Origin: Desulfovibrio inopinatus DSM 10711
GTDB taxonomy: Bacteria > Desulfobacterota > Desulfovibrionia > Desulfovibrionales > Desulfovibrionaceae
Length of the DNA stretch: 64,000 nt
Direction: 5' to 3'
Assembly (NCBI RefSeq): GCF_000429305.1
Contig: NZ_AUBP01000001.1
Location: 494,304 to 558,303, forward strand
The notes under the pieces were generated by a model. It had not been told where the DNA came from and made no database searches. It worked only from the letters and a program-made list of their open reading frames with translations. A program made the position numbers and the translations under genes. Position 1 is the stretch's first letter, and every line of letters starts with the position of its first letter. Shown here in pieces: positions 35,969-45,252 of the stretch.

Positions 35969-37840
35969 ATGATGAAAAGAGGCAGCCAGGTGTTGTTTTC
36001 GGGCTGGTTTTGTTCTGTGCAGTGGCGTGCAGGCATGTCGGTTGACGAAGAAACCGGTGGCGGACCTGAAAAAAAGCAGGAGACCGCCACGAAAAACGAT
36101 GTCAATTCAGAAACGACAACATCGGAAGAAAATACGCAATCCGGCAACGCGAAGTCAGAAACACCAGACGTTTCTGCTCCAGATAGTCCTGAGTCCGATG
36201 TGGCACAACACGAAGAAAAACAGAGCGCCGAATCAGCTCCTGAGGATGTCCCCGAAGCGAATCAGCCCGCATCGGAGACTCTGCCCGAGGAGACAAATAC
36301 CCCGACTGGAGGAGATGGCGTTACCGATACGCCTTCAGCATCACACGATGAAGCCGTGATCGACGAGGTACAGGACGATCATGGTGGACCTGAAGAGAAG
36401 ACGTCTCCCTCAATGAATACAGCGGAAGATATTAAACTGGAAACAACGGAAGAAACGCAAAATGCTGTTCCCGGAAGTTCTCGGCGCATGTTCATTCTGC
36501 TCGGCGCCGTTGCGGCAGTGTTGATTGTCATTGGGTTGATGCTTGGGAAGACCAATACGACCACGACGGATGTTCAGCAGACAACGGCAACCCCGAGTCC
36601 TGATGCCCAGACGGCAACGGAGACAAAGCCGACAACAGCCGCAGAGCCTAGCAAGAGTGAAGCGACTCCAACGCCGGCCGATAGCGTTATACAAACCGTG
36701 ACACCGCCTCCTCCATTATCTTCAACTCCCTCCGCTGAGCCTGGGATGATGGGGCACATGCAAGAGAGCCCCATGACGGCGACAGAGAGTGCAAGCCAGA
36801 CTGCATCGAATTGGCCCGAGGGGGGAGAGTCGGGACATGATGAAAGTATGGCTGGTATGGGCAATGAAGGGATGGGGCAGGAAACTGGCCAGGGTGCGGG
36901 CGCAGCATCGACGCTATCTCTTTCTCCCGATTCATCCATGTCACAGGCTGTTGGCTCTGGCGAAGAGCAAAGCCAAGAGCAAAAAGGAATGGGGATGGAA
37001 TCAGGAAGCAGTGTGATGGAACCTGAGACCGTAGACCAGACCATGACAACGCAGGACGATATGTCGGGTTCGCAGGAAATGGAAAGCAGTCCTCAAGCCA
37101 ATACTCTCGAACCCACCGTTTCTTCACCTCAAAAAAAGCCTTCTGTTCCTGAGTGGGTGTTGCCCATTTGGCGTGCCCCGCTTGATGATGCCCACCCTGT
37201 TTTGCCTGATTACCGTATGCCCGGTCGTCAAAACGTCTATCCCGGAAATACAGTGACAGCCTGGCTTGCTCGAACAGGGCAATCTGGTGTCGCTTTAGGA
37301 AACTTATCGGCATATCTTGCCTTGCCTGGAGATGTTATTCCCGGGAAGCAGGGAAGTATTGCGTTCGCATTCAGTCCGGCCGCCGGGATTGCCCGAACGT
37401 ATTCTTTGCCAAATCCCGATCACCACGGACCGATGGGGCGACCGGTGCTCGCTGGATATCTCTTGGATTCTATGGGGTTTGACACAGGCGTACACGGTGC
37501 CTTTCGTCTTGTTCTCAATCCGGTTCAGAACGCGTTGGCGTTTGCCATACGTCGTCCAGGCGGTATTCTTGAAGCACGATGGCGCTATCCGAAAGGGCTT
37601 TTTGCTGACTCAAAAGCGTGGCATACCATCGTTGTCTATTGGGGAGACGAGGGCATGGGAATTATGGTCGATGGTCTCGAAGTTGCCCATCATATCGGTC
37701 CCGTCCATGTAAGCGCGACTGGACCATGGTTTCTTGGACATGGACGGCCTTTCGGTCCTGATGGTCCACGTTCTATGATGGGCCGATATAAAGACGTTGC
37801 AGTATACAATGATCCCTATCCATTGGGTGCATCGAAATAA
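35969..37840 (+). CDS. Membrane-anchored protein with acidic disordered N-terminus and LamG-like C-terminus
   Basis: A 623-aa protein. AGGAGGAAG before the ATG pair at 35969/35972 supports this start. Residues about 25-170 are a Glu/Thr/Pro-rich, low-complexity cytoplasmic tail. A single membrane helix (MFILLGAVAAVLIVIGLMLG) lies near 173-192. The outside part begins with another disordered stretch rich in Thr, Ser, Met and Gln (about 195-385). The C-terminal ~220 aa form a beta-rich domain resembling the LamG/concanavalin fold (AWHTIVVYWGDEGMGIMVDGLEVAH, MMGRYKDVAVYND). Its job is unknown; glycan or surface binding would fit. Own terminator follows. Confidence 0.75.
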   Translation: MMKRGSQVLFSGWFCSVQWRAGMSVDEETGGGPEKKQETATKNDVNSETTTSEENTQSGNAKSETPDVSAPDSPESDVAQHEEKQSAESAPEDVPEANQPASETLPEETNTPTGGDGVTDTPSASHDEAVIDEVQDDHGGPEEKTSPSMNTAEDIKLETTEETQNAVPGSSRRMFILLGAVAAVLIVIGLMLGKTNTTTTDVQQTTATPSPDAQTATETKPTTAAEPSKSEATPTPADSVIQTVTPPPPLSSTPSAEPGMMGHMQESPMTATESASQTASNWPEGGESGHDESMAGMGNEGMGQETGQGAGAASTLSLSPDSSMSQAVGSGEEQSQEQKGMGMESGSSVMEPETVDQTMTTQDDMSGSQEMESSPQANTLEPTVSSPQKKPSVPEWVLPIWRAPLDDAHPVLPDYRMPGRQNVYPGNTVTAWLARTGQSGVALGNLSAYLALPGDVIPGKQGSIAFAFSPAAGIARTYSLPNPDHHGPMGRPVLAGYLLDSMGFDTGVHGAFRLVLNPVQNALAFAIRRPGGILEARWRYPKGLFADSKAWHTIVVYWGDEGMGIMVDGLEVAHHIGPVHVSATGPWFLGHGRPFGPDGPRSMMGRYKDVAVYNDPYPLGASK

Positions 37841-37846
37841 AAAATA

Positions 37847-37884
37847 AGAATGCGTCGGAAGCGTATTTCCGATGCATTCTTTTC
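37847..37884 (+). terminator. Rho-independent terminator
   Basis: AGAATGCGTCGGAA pairs with TTCCGATGCATTCT (one G-U) around GCGTAT, followed by TTTCT. It starts 6 nt after the LamG-like gene. Confidence 0.88.
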
Positions 37885-37890
37885 TGGATC

Positions 37891-38091
37891 GGTGGGGGGC
37901 CGGACGTATAAGCCTTCTTTCGCCTAGTCAACAGACGGGCGGAATGGCTAGGGTATCCCGGCCTCCACCGTATTTCCCTTTCATAAAAAGAATAAGCACT
38001 GTAAGGCCCGATGACAAGGTTGGTAGAACCTTGCCAACCGTGTCGTGTATGCGTATTGGAGACAGCGCACCCGCGACGCGGCTGTCCCGGG
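37891..38091 (+). promoter_or_regulatory. Structured leader upstream of serB
   Basis: The 240 nt before serB can form several helices. GGTGG and GGCCGG (37891-37903) pair with CCGGCC and CCACC (37958-37969), enclosing CCTAG (37923-37927) with CTAGG (37948-37952). Further on are CAAGGTT/AACCTTG (38015-38033) and GACAGC/GCTGTC (38061-38086). I do not recognise a known riboswitch class. It may be a 5' untranslated regulatory RNA. Confidence 0.4.
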
Positions 38092-38127
38092 TCTGTGTCA
38101 ACGCTGTTACAAAAGCCGGATATGCTT

Positions 38128-39342
38128 ATGCGCGAACTTATTCTTATTCAAGTGTACGGGCCCGACAGGCCTGGTTTGACGGCCAATTTGTGCGCGGCAA
38201 TGGCCTCGTATGATATTGCTATTCTCGATATTGGCCAGTCCGTTATTCATGAAAGTCTTTCGCTGGGAATGCTCATTTCCATACCGCCTACGGCTGAATC
38301 CGCTCCTGTCATCAAGGAATTGCTGTTTACGGCTCATAAGCTTGGAGTTGATATCAGATTTACTCCCGTTGATGAGAACGACTATAGTGCTTGGGTCGAG
38401 GCAGAAGGCAAACCGCGTCATATTGTCACGTTGTTAGGGCGTCAAGTGACGGCGAAGCAGGTTGCTGCCATCTCTCAGCTTCTGGCCGAGCATAATTTGA
38501 ATATTGATGTCATCACGCGTTTGACTGGAAGGCCCCCTCTCGGGGGAGCCGAGTCCAGGCGATTGGCATGTGTCGAATTTTCCGTACGTGGTCAGCCCCA
38601 TGATATTAATGGGTTGCGCGGCGCTTTCTTGCGTTTATCGGGTGATTTGCAAGTGGATATTGCCTTTCAGGAAGATAGCGTCTTTCGTCGAAACCGGCGT
38701 CTTGTTGCGTTTGATATGGATTCTACACTGATTCAAACAGAAGTTATCGACGAGTTAGCTGTTGAAGCCGGTGTGGGAGACCAGGTTAAGGCCATTACCG
38801 AGTCGGCCATGCGTGGAGAAATCGACTTTAAACAAAGCTTGCGTCGGCGCTTACGTTTACTCAAGGGGCTCGACGAGTCCCGTCTCCAAGTTGTTGCCGA
38901 CCGGTTGCCCATGACGGAAGGGGCCGAGCGTCTTATCGTGAATCTTAAACGATTTGGTTATAAAATTGCTATTATTTCCGGTGGGTTTACCTATTTCGGT
39001 GAGTTGTTGAAAAAGCGTCTCGGCATTGACTACCTGTACGCAAATCGTCTTGCTATCGAGGATGGCGTGGTGACAGGGGAAGTTGTTGGAGAGATTGTCG
39101 ACGCGACGAGGAAAGCCGAATTTTTGAAAGAGATTGCCATGAAAGAAAATATAAGCTTACAGCAGGTCATTGCTGTCGGCGATGGTGCCAACGATCTTCC
39201 TATGCTCAACCTTGCCGGACTTGGTATTGCATTTCACGCCAAACCCGTCGTCAAGAAAGGGGCACGTCAGTCTATCTCGACGTTGGGGCTGGACAGCATT
39301 CTGTATCTTGTGGGTGTACGTGAACGTGACATCGTGGAATAG
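38128..39342 (+). CDS. serB: Phosphoserine phosphatase with two N-terminal ACT domains
   Basis: About 404 aa. Two ACT-like regulatory domains come first (LILIQVYGPDRPGLTANL near residue 4; HIVTLLGRQVTAKQ near 95), then a HAD-type phosphatase with FDMDSTLIQTEVIDELA, IISGGF and GDGANDLPML. It makes serine from phosphoserine, and the ACT domains probably bind serine for feedback. The frame is open to 38011, but the sequence before the ATGs at 38122/38128 does not resemble the family and carries hairpins, so the short start is preferred. It could also be 38122, two codons earlier. Confidence 0.92.
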   Translation: MRELILIQVYGPDRPGLTANLCAAMASYDIAILDIGQSVIHESLSLGMLISIPPTAESAPVIKELLFTAHKLGVDIRFTPVDENDYSAWVEAEGKPRHIVTLLGRQVTAKQVAAISQLLAEHNLNIDVITRLTGRPPLGGAESRRLACVEFSVRGQPHDINGLRGAFLRLSGDLQVDIAFQEDSVFRRNRRLVAFDMDSTLIQTEVIDELAVEAGVGDQVKAITESAMRGEIDFKQSLRRRLRLLKGLDESRLQVVADRLPMTEGAERLIVNLKRFGYKIAIISGGFTYFGELLKKRLGIDYLYANRLAIEDGVVTGEVVGEIVDATRKAEFLKEIAMKENISLQQVIAVGDGANDLPMLNLAGLGIAFHAKPVVKKGARQSISTLGLDSILYLVGVRERDIVE

Positions 39343-39476
39343 CCTGTTTTTTCAGGAATAATCTTGTTGTTTTGCATGTGCATCTCTGTTGCGAAGAAGA
39401 AAAAATACAATTGTAACATAAAAATACTTTACAATGACGTGTTGAATGCGTAAATAACCCGCGCTTCCTTTGAACG

Positions 39477-39497
39477 GCGTCGCTCGACGCGCTTTTT
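39477..39497 (+). terminator. Probable terminator downstream of serB
   Basis: GCGTC-GCTC-GACGC followed by GCTTTTT, 134 nt after the serB stop. A wider AACGGC/GCCGTT pairing (39474-39503) can enclose it. Confidence 0.5.
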
Positions 39498-39543
39498 GCC
39501 GTTGTACGTTCAAAAGATCATTCCAACCATGAAGCCGCACCCT

Positions 39544-39574
39544 CCGAACAGGCCTTGGCCTGATCGGATTTTTT
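39544..39574 (+). terminator. Terminator-like hairpin in the leader of the 183-aa gene
   Basis: CCGA-A-CAGGCC-TT-GGCCTG-A-TCGG followed by ATTTTTT. It ends only 22 nt before the ATG at 39596, so it must either end an upstream transcript or act as an attenuator. Confidence 0.75.
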
Positions 39575-39595
39575 CGGCTTGAGAGGTGAAGCATC

Positions 39596-40147
39596 ATGCA
39601 AAATGAAGTGACTGAGGAAAATCATTCTGTGCCGGCCGGGTTGTGCCGTCTCGTAGCGGAACTGCTGCCTACGGGATATCATCCTGCTTCGACAGGCGGA
39701 AAGGACATTGCTCGCGACCGGTACTTTCATGTTGCCGACTCCTGTGGCCGGCGGCGAACCTTCTCATATGACATGGATATGCTGGATTCCCTGTATTCGG
39801 AAATTCGCAAACTTGCCGTAGAGGTTCGCCGTATTGAACATTGGCGGAAAAAAAATGCTATCACTGAAGCAGATATCGATCGGTTAGCCAGCCATTTGTG
39901 TTCCAACCTTCCGAAAACGAAAGGAACACGGTGGGGCAAAGCAGAAGAAGGTTTTGTCTCCAGTTGTTGTCAGTCTCATATTCCGGCAGGTTGCTGGTGG
40001 ATACATGAAGATTCTGCCTTTCAAGGATCTGTCCCCGAGGCCGTACAATGTATTGGTTCGGATAAAATATTTACTACTGCGCATGATTTTGCTCGATACC
40101 TCATAGAACTGAAAGAAAATCGTTTTGAGCGGGTATTGACGCATTAG
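39596..40147 (+). CDS. Unknown 183-aa protein
   Basis: A soluble protein with a GAGAGGTGAAG site before its ATG. No recognised family. Residues about 55-105 look helical and highly charged (YSEIRKLAVEVRRIEHWRKK). The second half holds cysteines in HLCSN, SSCCQSH and AGCWW, and ends helical. It could be a small regulator, but there is no visible DNA-binding motif. It is flanked on both sides by terminators, so it is a single-gene unit, and an attenuator-like hairpin precedes it. Confidence 0.65.
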   Translation: MQNEVTEENHSVPAGLCRLVAELLPTGYHPASTGGKDIARDRYFHVADSCGRRRTFSYDMDMLDSLYSEIRKLAVEVRRIEHWRKKNAITEADIDRLASHLCSNLPKTKGTRWGKAEEGFVSSCCQSHIPAGCWWIHEDSAFQGSVPEAVQCIGSDKIFTTAHDFARYLIELKENRFERVLTH

Positions 40148-40171
40148 TCAATGTAGTAACTGACTTTTTGT

Positions 40172-40217
40172 AAAAAAAGCGCCTCTGAAACACCATACGT
40201 TTCAGAGGCGCTTTTTT
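40172..40217 (+). terminator. Strong Rho-independent terminator
   Basis: A 19-base arm AAAAAAGCGCCTCTGAAAC pairs perfectly with GTTTCAGAGGCGCTTTTTT around a 7-nt loop; A and T tracts on both sides allow bidirectional action. Confidence 0.93.
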
Positions 40218-40498
40218 AATTACATCATAAAAATGGTAATCATTCTTTTTGTTAAATAATAGCATGCATTTGTCATTGTATTGTCATTACGTCTTCTTGT
40301 GAAAAAGGTTAGTGCCCTGCAGTGCTTTTGTTTTCTCCATGAAAATCTAATGAAAAATAAGAAAATTTTGTATTCGACAAATAATAAGTTTTTTGGGCAT
40401 AAGAGGAAACGATAGTCAAGGTCCTTCCTGCTATCGTTTGAATACCGTCAAAGGCAGAGGATAGTATAGTGGTTGTTTCAACGCGATGGAGGTAAATC
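40218..40498 (+). other. Intergenic region upstream of the chemoreceptor-STAS-cheA-cheW operon
   Basis: Together with the terminator before it this is a 350-base gap. It holds a perfect 9-bp inverted repeat AAACGATAG/CTATCGTTT at 40407-40415 and 40431-40439 with a further small AAG/CTT pairing inside. No good promoter could be fixed. GGAGG precedes the GTG start. Confidence 0.45.
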
Positions 40499-42676
40499 GT
40501 GTCGCTCGCAAACGTCAAGACCGGTACCAAGTTGATGGGAGGCTTTTTGACCGTTGTTGTTATTTTTCTTGGTCTCGGGGTCTATCAATTTTATTCTTTG
40601 GATACGATGGATACCCTTCATACGGAGCAGATGAAACGATCAGACGACGCTTTGCGTATTACTGAAGTCGACATGAGGGTTGATGAGTTTGGCGCGTTCA
40701 TTGCCAACGCCATGTTCAGAAACAAGATTGATCAGACTGAACAGGAGTTCGAGGAATTAAAAGAGAATATACGCAGAGATTCCGCCTTGGTGGCATCATT
40801 GGTTGATACGGAAGAAGAAGTTGCGTTGTCCAAACAGTTCGGTGAGCGATATCTGGCTATGGCGACACGTTTTCAGAACGAGATATTGCCGTTGCTGAAA
40901 TCTCGCAGTGTTTCATCGCAACATGTTCGAAATACAATGCAGATCTTTGACATTGCCATGTCGGTAGAAGGGTTGTTTTCCATCTTGTCCGATGTCGCCT
41001 ATCGACGAGATTTTACCGCTGCCCGTGCCGAACTCATGAAAGCGCGGGATAAATTCAAAGACGGAGGCCTTGCCTTTCAAAGTATTGCGGACACAAATGA
41101 AGAAAAGCAGCTCGCAAACCGTTTTACCCAGTCGGGAACGCAGGCTTTTGAGTTGATTTATTCCAAGCTGCTTCCAGAAATGGAAGCGAGTGGCGTTGCC
41201 TCGTCAAAAAATTATGCTGAAGTAGAATTGGCGATACATGAAACTATGTCCGCGCTCGAAGCCTATCGGAAATCTCTTGTCGATGAGGCGCATGAGGCGT
41301 TGGCTATTGATGAACAAATTCAGTCTCAGTCGCAAAAAATGGCCGTTGCACATGATGAAACGGTTGCTCCTCTTGATCAAATTGTAGAATTGCTTTCAAA
41401 AGAAAATGAAAAAGCGACTGGTGCGTACAATGCCGCGATGATCTCCAGTAAAATGTGGCTTGGTATTGCATCGGGTGTCGGAATGCTTCTTGCCATTCTT
41501 ATTTCCATTCTCATTACGCGGTCTATTATGAAAAGCTTGGGTGGCGAACCCAAAGACTTGGCTCTTATCGCCGGAAAAGTATCCCAAGGGGATCTCAATA
41601 TTTCCTTTGACGAGACGCGGAATGCTGGCGGTGTATATGGCGCCATGAAAGAAATGGTCAGGGCCGAAAAGGAAATTACTGCCTTAGCCGGCGAACTTGC
41701 CCGTGGGAACTTGCGGGTCGTTGTGAAAGAGCGATCGGAAAATGATATTCTCATGCGCTCGCTGAGCAATATGGTGGCTGCCATTCAGGATGTTGTGTCC
41801 AAAGTACAGTCTGGAGCGGAAAATGTGGCCGGGGGAAGTGAAGAATTGTCGGCGACGGCTGAATCGTTGTCTCAAGGAGCGACAGAACAGGCTGCCAGCG
41901 TTGAGCAAGTATCTTCGTCGATGGAAGAAATGACCTCGAACATCGAACAAACCGCCGACAATGCTCAGCAGACAGAACGTATTGCCGGAAAATCGGCGGT
42001 GGATGCTGCACAAAGTGGTGAAGCGGTGCAAAAGGCCGTCGTGGCCATGCGTGATATTGCAGAGAAAATATCCGTTATTGAAGAAATCGCCAGGCAGACT
42101 AATTTGCTTGCTCTGAACGCGGCAATCGAAGCGGCTCGTGCAGGAGAACATGGTCGTGGATTCGCCGTTGTCGCTTCAGAAGTTCGCAAGCTGGCTGAAC
42201 AAAGTCAGGAAGCTGCCGCCGAAATCACCGAATTGTCCACGTCATCACTTACGGTTTCTGAAGAAGCCGGAGAAATGCTCAAAAATCTCGTTCCAGACAT
42301 CCAGAAAAACGCGGAACTCATTCAGGAAATCTCCGCGGCATGCCGTGAACAGCGCTCTGGTGCCCAGCAAATTAACAAGGCGATTCAACAACTTGACCAG
42401 GTGATTCAAAGTAATGCCTCTTCGGCGGAGGAAATGTCTTCAACATCTGAAGAATTATCTGGACAAGCCGATCTGCTCCGTGAAGCTGTGGACTTTTTCA
42501 AAATCGAAATTTTGTCTACTCGTCATGCTATTCCGTCTGGTCAAGCTCGACGGCGGCCTGTTCGTCAGAAACCGTCTTTGGAATCTGCTCAGCACAAGAC
42601 CACGCAAGGCATCAGTCTTCAAATGACTGACTTCGAAACGGATGACAGCAACGATGATGATTTTGAAAAATACTAA
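40499..42676 (+). CDS. Methyl-accepting chemotaxis protein with long helical sensor and CheR tether
   Basis: A 725-aa chemoreceptor starting at GTG behind GGAGG. Membrane helix 1 is about residues 13-32, helix 2 about 317-340. The periplasmic part of nearly 285 aa is helical and charged, as in HBM/4HB-type sensors. HAMP follows, then the signalling domain with [24 protein letters not shown]. The last five residues DFEKY fit the x-F-x-x-Y tether that recruits CheR/CheB. It is the first gene of the operon with STAS, cheA and cheW. Confidence 0.93.
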   Translation: MSLANVKTGTKLMGGFLTVVVIFLGLGVYQFYSLDTMDTLHTEQMKRSDDALRITEVDMRVDEFGAFIANAMFRNKIDQTEQEFEELKENIRRDSALVASLVDTEEEVALSKQFGERYLAMATRFQNEILPLLKSRSVSSQHVRNTMQIFDIAMSVEGLFSILSDVAYRRDFTAARAELMKARDKFKDGGLAFQSIADTNEEKQLANRFTQSGTQAFELIYSKLLPEMEASGVASSKNYAEVELAIHETMSALEAYRKSLVDEAHEALAIDEQIQSQSQKMAVAHDETVAPLDQIVELLSKENEKATGAYNAAMISSKMWLGIASGVGMLLAILISILITRSIMKSLGGEPKDLALIAGKVSQGDLNISFDETRNAGGVYGAMKEMVRAEKEITALAGELARGNLRVVVKERSENDILMRSLSNMVAAIQDVVSKVQSGAENVAGGSEELSATAESLSQGATEQAASVEQVSSSMEEMTSNIEQTADNAQQTERIAGKSAVDAAQSGEAVQKAVVAMRDIAEKISVIEEIARQTNLLALNAAIEAARAGEHGRGFAVVASEVRKLAEQSQEAAAEITELSTSSLTVSEEAGEMLKNLVPDIQKNAELIQEISAACREQRSGAQQINKAIQQLDQVIQSNASSAEEMSSTSEELSGQADLLREAVDFFKIEILSTRHAIPSGQARRRPVRQKPSLESAQHKTTQGISLQMTDFETDDSNDDDFEKY

Positions 42677-42754
42677 AAGAGTGGCTGTTACGGTTGTTTT
42701 CACACTGAGAAAACGTATTGTCTCCTTTATGTATTGCCACGAAGAGAGGCGCTG

Positions 42755-43093
42755 ATGCCGGACTCCGTTATATTCACTGTCATAAAGACAGGGAAGGGGA
42801 TGCAGCTTGCGCTTTCAGGCGTCGCTACGATTCAGCAGTCTGAAGAGATCAAGCAGGCATTTTTATCATGCTTGAAAGAAACCGGTGATGTTGTTCTCGA
42901 CATCGCCGGATTGACTCGCGTTGATTCATCATTTTTTCAAATGTTGTGCGCGCTGGAAAAATCTCTCGTTGCGCAAAATCGTACATTGCAGCTTGTTGGG
43001 AGTGGTTGTTCAAGTGTTGAGGCATATGCCGAGAGAATCGGGTTCTTCAGCCCTTCCCTCGGGCTCTTTCAGCCTGGCGAGGCAGCTGTATGA
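42755..43093 (+). CDS. STAS-domain protein
   Basis: A 112-aa single STAS domain of the anti-sigma-antagonist type. The conserved serine lies in TRVDSSFFQML, the usual phosphorylation site. GAAGAGAGG stands before the ATG at 42755; a TTG at 42734 would add seven residues but has no site. The stop overlaps the cheA start as ATGA. Known counterparts in chemotaxis operons couple CheA clusters to other signalling; phosphorylation by a switch kinase and removal by a SpoIIE phosphatase is the usual logic. Confidence 0.88.
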   Translation: MPDSVIFTVIKTGKGMQLALSGVATIQQSEEIKQAFLSCLKETGDVVLDIAGLTRVDSSFFQMLCALEKSLVAQNRTLQLVGSGCSSVEAYAERIGFFSPSLGLFQPGEAAV

Positions 43094-45252
43094 GTTTGTC
43101 TTCATCGGAATTCACCCAGACGTTTCTTGATGAATGTCATGAGCATTTGAGCGAACTCGAAGCCGTGTTGCTTGAGTTGGAAAATGAGCCTGACAATATC
43201 GATCTGTTGAATCAAGTTTTTAGATCGTTGCACACCATCAAAGGCTCTGGAGCCATGTTTGGTTTCGATGAGGTCTCTGCGTTTGCTCATGACCTCGAAA
43301 CCGTCTTTGACAAGGCGCGCCAAGGTGACTTGGTGGTGAGTAACGAACTGCTTAGCACGGCATTGGTTGGTCGGGATATTATCGCGATTATGCTTGACCC
43401 TGAACGTGATCTTACCGACCAGGAAAAAGAGCAAAAACGTTCAGTTGTAGAGCGCATTGGGCGATTATGTGATAAAACATCTTCTCAATCCAATGCGCCA
43501 CACAACGGTGTGTCGGAATCATATGCCGAAGGATCGGCAACGTATGCCCCCGTTGTTTATCAAATTCAATTTATTCCAAAACAAGATATTCTTCGTTTGG
43601 GTATGGACCCAGCCATATTATTCGATGAATTACGGGATATTGGAGCGGCATGCATCTTCGCGCATCACGACGAAATTCCCCTTCTTAGTGAAGAATATGA
43701 GCCGGAGGTGTGTTATTTCTGGTGGGAAATTGTTCTTGCGACACAATGCGATGAAAGCGTGGTGCGTGATGTGTTTTTATTCGTCGAGGACGATGCATCG
43801 CTTCGTATTGAACGTGTGGAGCTTGATTCGGAGGCCGAAGAAACACCGCATAAGCGGCTTGGTGAGATTCTTGTTGAAAAGGGACATGTTTCCCCACAAA
43901 ATTTGACCGAGGCACTTCAGCCAAGCAAGGTGGTTGGAGACTCGTTACTCGAATTTGGTGGTTGCGACAGCCAGCATGTTCAAGCTGCTTTGGCCGAGCA
44001 ACCGCAGGATAAAGAGACACATGCTGCAACCAAAGCAAAATGCGGTAAAGCCAGTATTCGCGTTGCTGAGGATCGACTGGACAAACTCGTGGATCTCGTT
44101 GGGGAACTGGTTATCCTCCAATCACGTTTGACTCAGGTATCGAAAAAGCGTGGTCGTCGCGACGTGCTTATCGGAAGTATATCCGAAGAACTCGTCCGTC
44201 TTTCCGATGATTTGCGATTTTATACTCTGCAAATGCGCATGATGCCCATCGGCTCGGTTTTCGGCCGTTTTCGGCGACTTGTGCGCGACCTCTCGCAAGA
44301 GCTGAATAAAGACGTCGAGCTGATCACGGTCGGCGAAGATACGGAGCTGGATAAGAATGTCGTTGATAAACTCATTGATCCCATGTTGCATCTTTTACGG
44401 AACTGCATGGATCATGGCATAGAAAGCGCGGAAGCCCGTGCCCAGGTCAAGAAACCGGCAACAGGCCGTATCGAGATTCGAGCTGAACATGCTGGAGGAG
44501 AAGTCCTCATAAGCGTGACCGATGACGGGGCTGGGATCGATACGCAGAAGGTACGGGAAAAGGCTATTACGCAGGGTTTAATAAGCGCAGATAATGAATA
44601 TGATGACGACTATTTGTACCATCTCATTATGCGGCCAGGTTTTTCTACTGCCAAATCCGTGAGCAACGTCTCGGGGCGTGGGGTTGGTATGGATGTCGTC
44701 CAAAAAAGCATCGATAGCTTACAAGGAACCCTGTCCATCACGTCTTCGCTCGGCAAAGGGACAACATTTACGATTAAACTCCCGTTGACGATGGCTATTA
44801 TGGATGGTCTCCAGGTCCTATGCGCTGGAGAACACTATATTATTCCGTTGCAAATGGTTGAAGAATGTGTGGATCTCCTCGTTGTTCCGGATGCAGCAGC
44901 AGGAGACAGACAACTTCTCTTGCATCGCGATACGTATATTCCTTATTTGTGTTTACGCTCTGTCGTGGGACTTGAGGGAGAATGCCGAAGCCCTGCTAAA
45001 ATGGTTATCGTTTCATCTGATGGAAAGCGTGTTGGCGTTGTCGTCGATGAGGTTCTTGGACAGTTTCAGACTGTTGTCAAAAACTTGGGAGTTGTCTTTC
45101 GGAATGTGAGAAGTGTCTCAGGGGCAAGCATCAGTGGTGATGGTCGGGTCCAACTCATTATCGATGTTCCACGACTGATTGAAGTGGCCATGCGAAAAAC
45201 GACAAACGCCACATTTGCAAGAGAGCGGGATGCCAATGCTTACGTCGAATAA
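43090..45252 (+). CDS. cheA: CheA chemotaxis histidine kinase
   Basis: A 720-aa CheA. Hpt domain with H48 in LHTIKGSGAMFGF; a middle region (about 155-250) with FIPKQDILRLGMDP and WWEIVLAT, similar to the P2-like segment of deltaproteobacterial CheA; a linker with LGEILVEKGHVSP; dimerisation helices (VDLVGELVILQSRL); HATPase with RNCMDHGIE, DDGAGID and SGRGVGMDVV; and a CheW-like domain (about 575-705). It overlaps the STAS gene by 4 nt. It phosphorylates CheY/CheB in response to the receptors. No cheR or cheB is in this window. Confidence 0.95.
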   Translation: MSLSSSEFTQTFLDECHEHLSELEAVLLELENEPDNIDLLNQVFRSLHTIKGSGAMFGFDEVSAFAHDLETVFDKARQGDLVVSNELLSTALVGRDIIAIMLDPERDLTDQEKEQKRSVVERIGRLCDKTSSQSNAPHNGVSESYAEGSATYAPVVYQIQFIPKQDILRLGMDPAILFDELRDIGAACIFAHHDEIPLLSEEYEPEVCYFWWEIVLATQCDESVVRDVFLFVEDDASLRIERVELDSEAEETPHKRLGEILVEKGHVSPQNLTEALQPSKVVGDSLLEFGGCDSQHVQAALAEQPQDKETHAATKAKCGKASIRVAEDRLDKLVDLVGELVILQSRLTQVSKKRGRRDVLIGSISEELVRLSDDLRFYTLQMRMMPIGSVFGRFRRLVRDLSQELNKDVELITVGEDTELDKNVVDKLIDPMLHLLRNCMDHGIESAEARAQVKKPATGRIEIRAEHAGGEVLISVTDDGAGIDTQKVREKAITQGLISADNEYDDDYLYHLIMRPGFSTAKSVSNVSGRGVGMDVVQKSIDSLQGTLSITSSLGKGTTFTIKLPLTMAIMDGLQVLCAGEHYIIPLQMVEECVDLLVVPDAAAGDRQLLLHRDTYIPYLCLRSVVGLEGECRSPAKMVIVSSDGKRVGVVVDEVLGQFQTVVKNLGVVFRNVRSVSGASISGDGRVQLIIDVPRLIEVAMRKTTNATFARERDANAYVE

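Noticed and set aside
40385..40415. Sigma-28-like TAAGTTTT...AACGATAG upstream of the chemotaxis operon
   Set aside because: The gap is 15 nt where 11 is required after an 8-nt -35 element.
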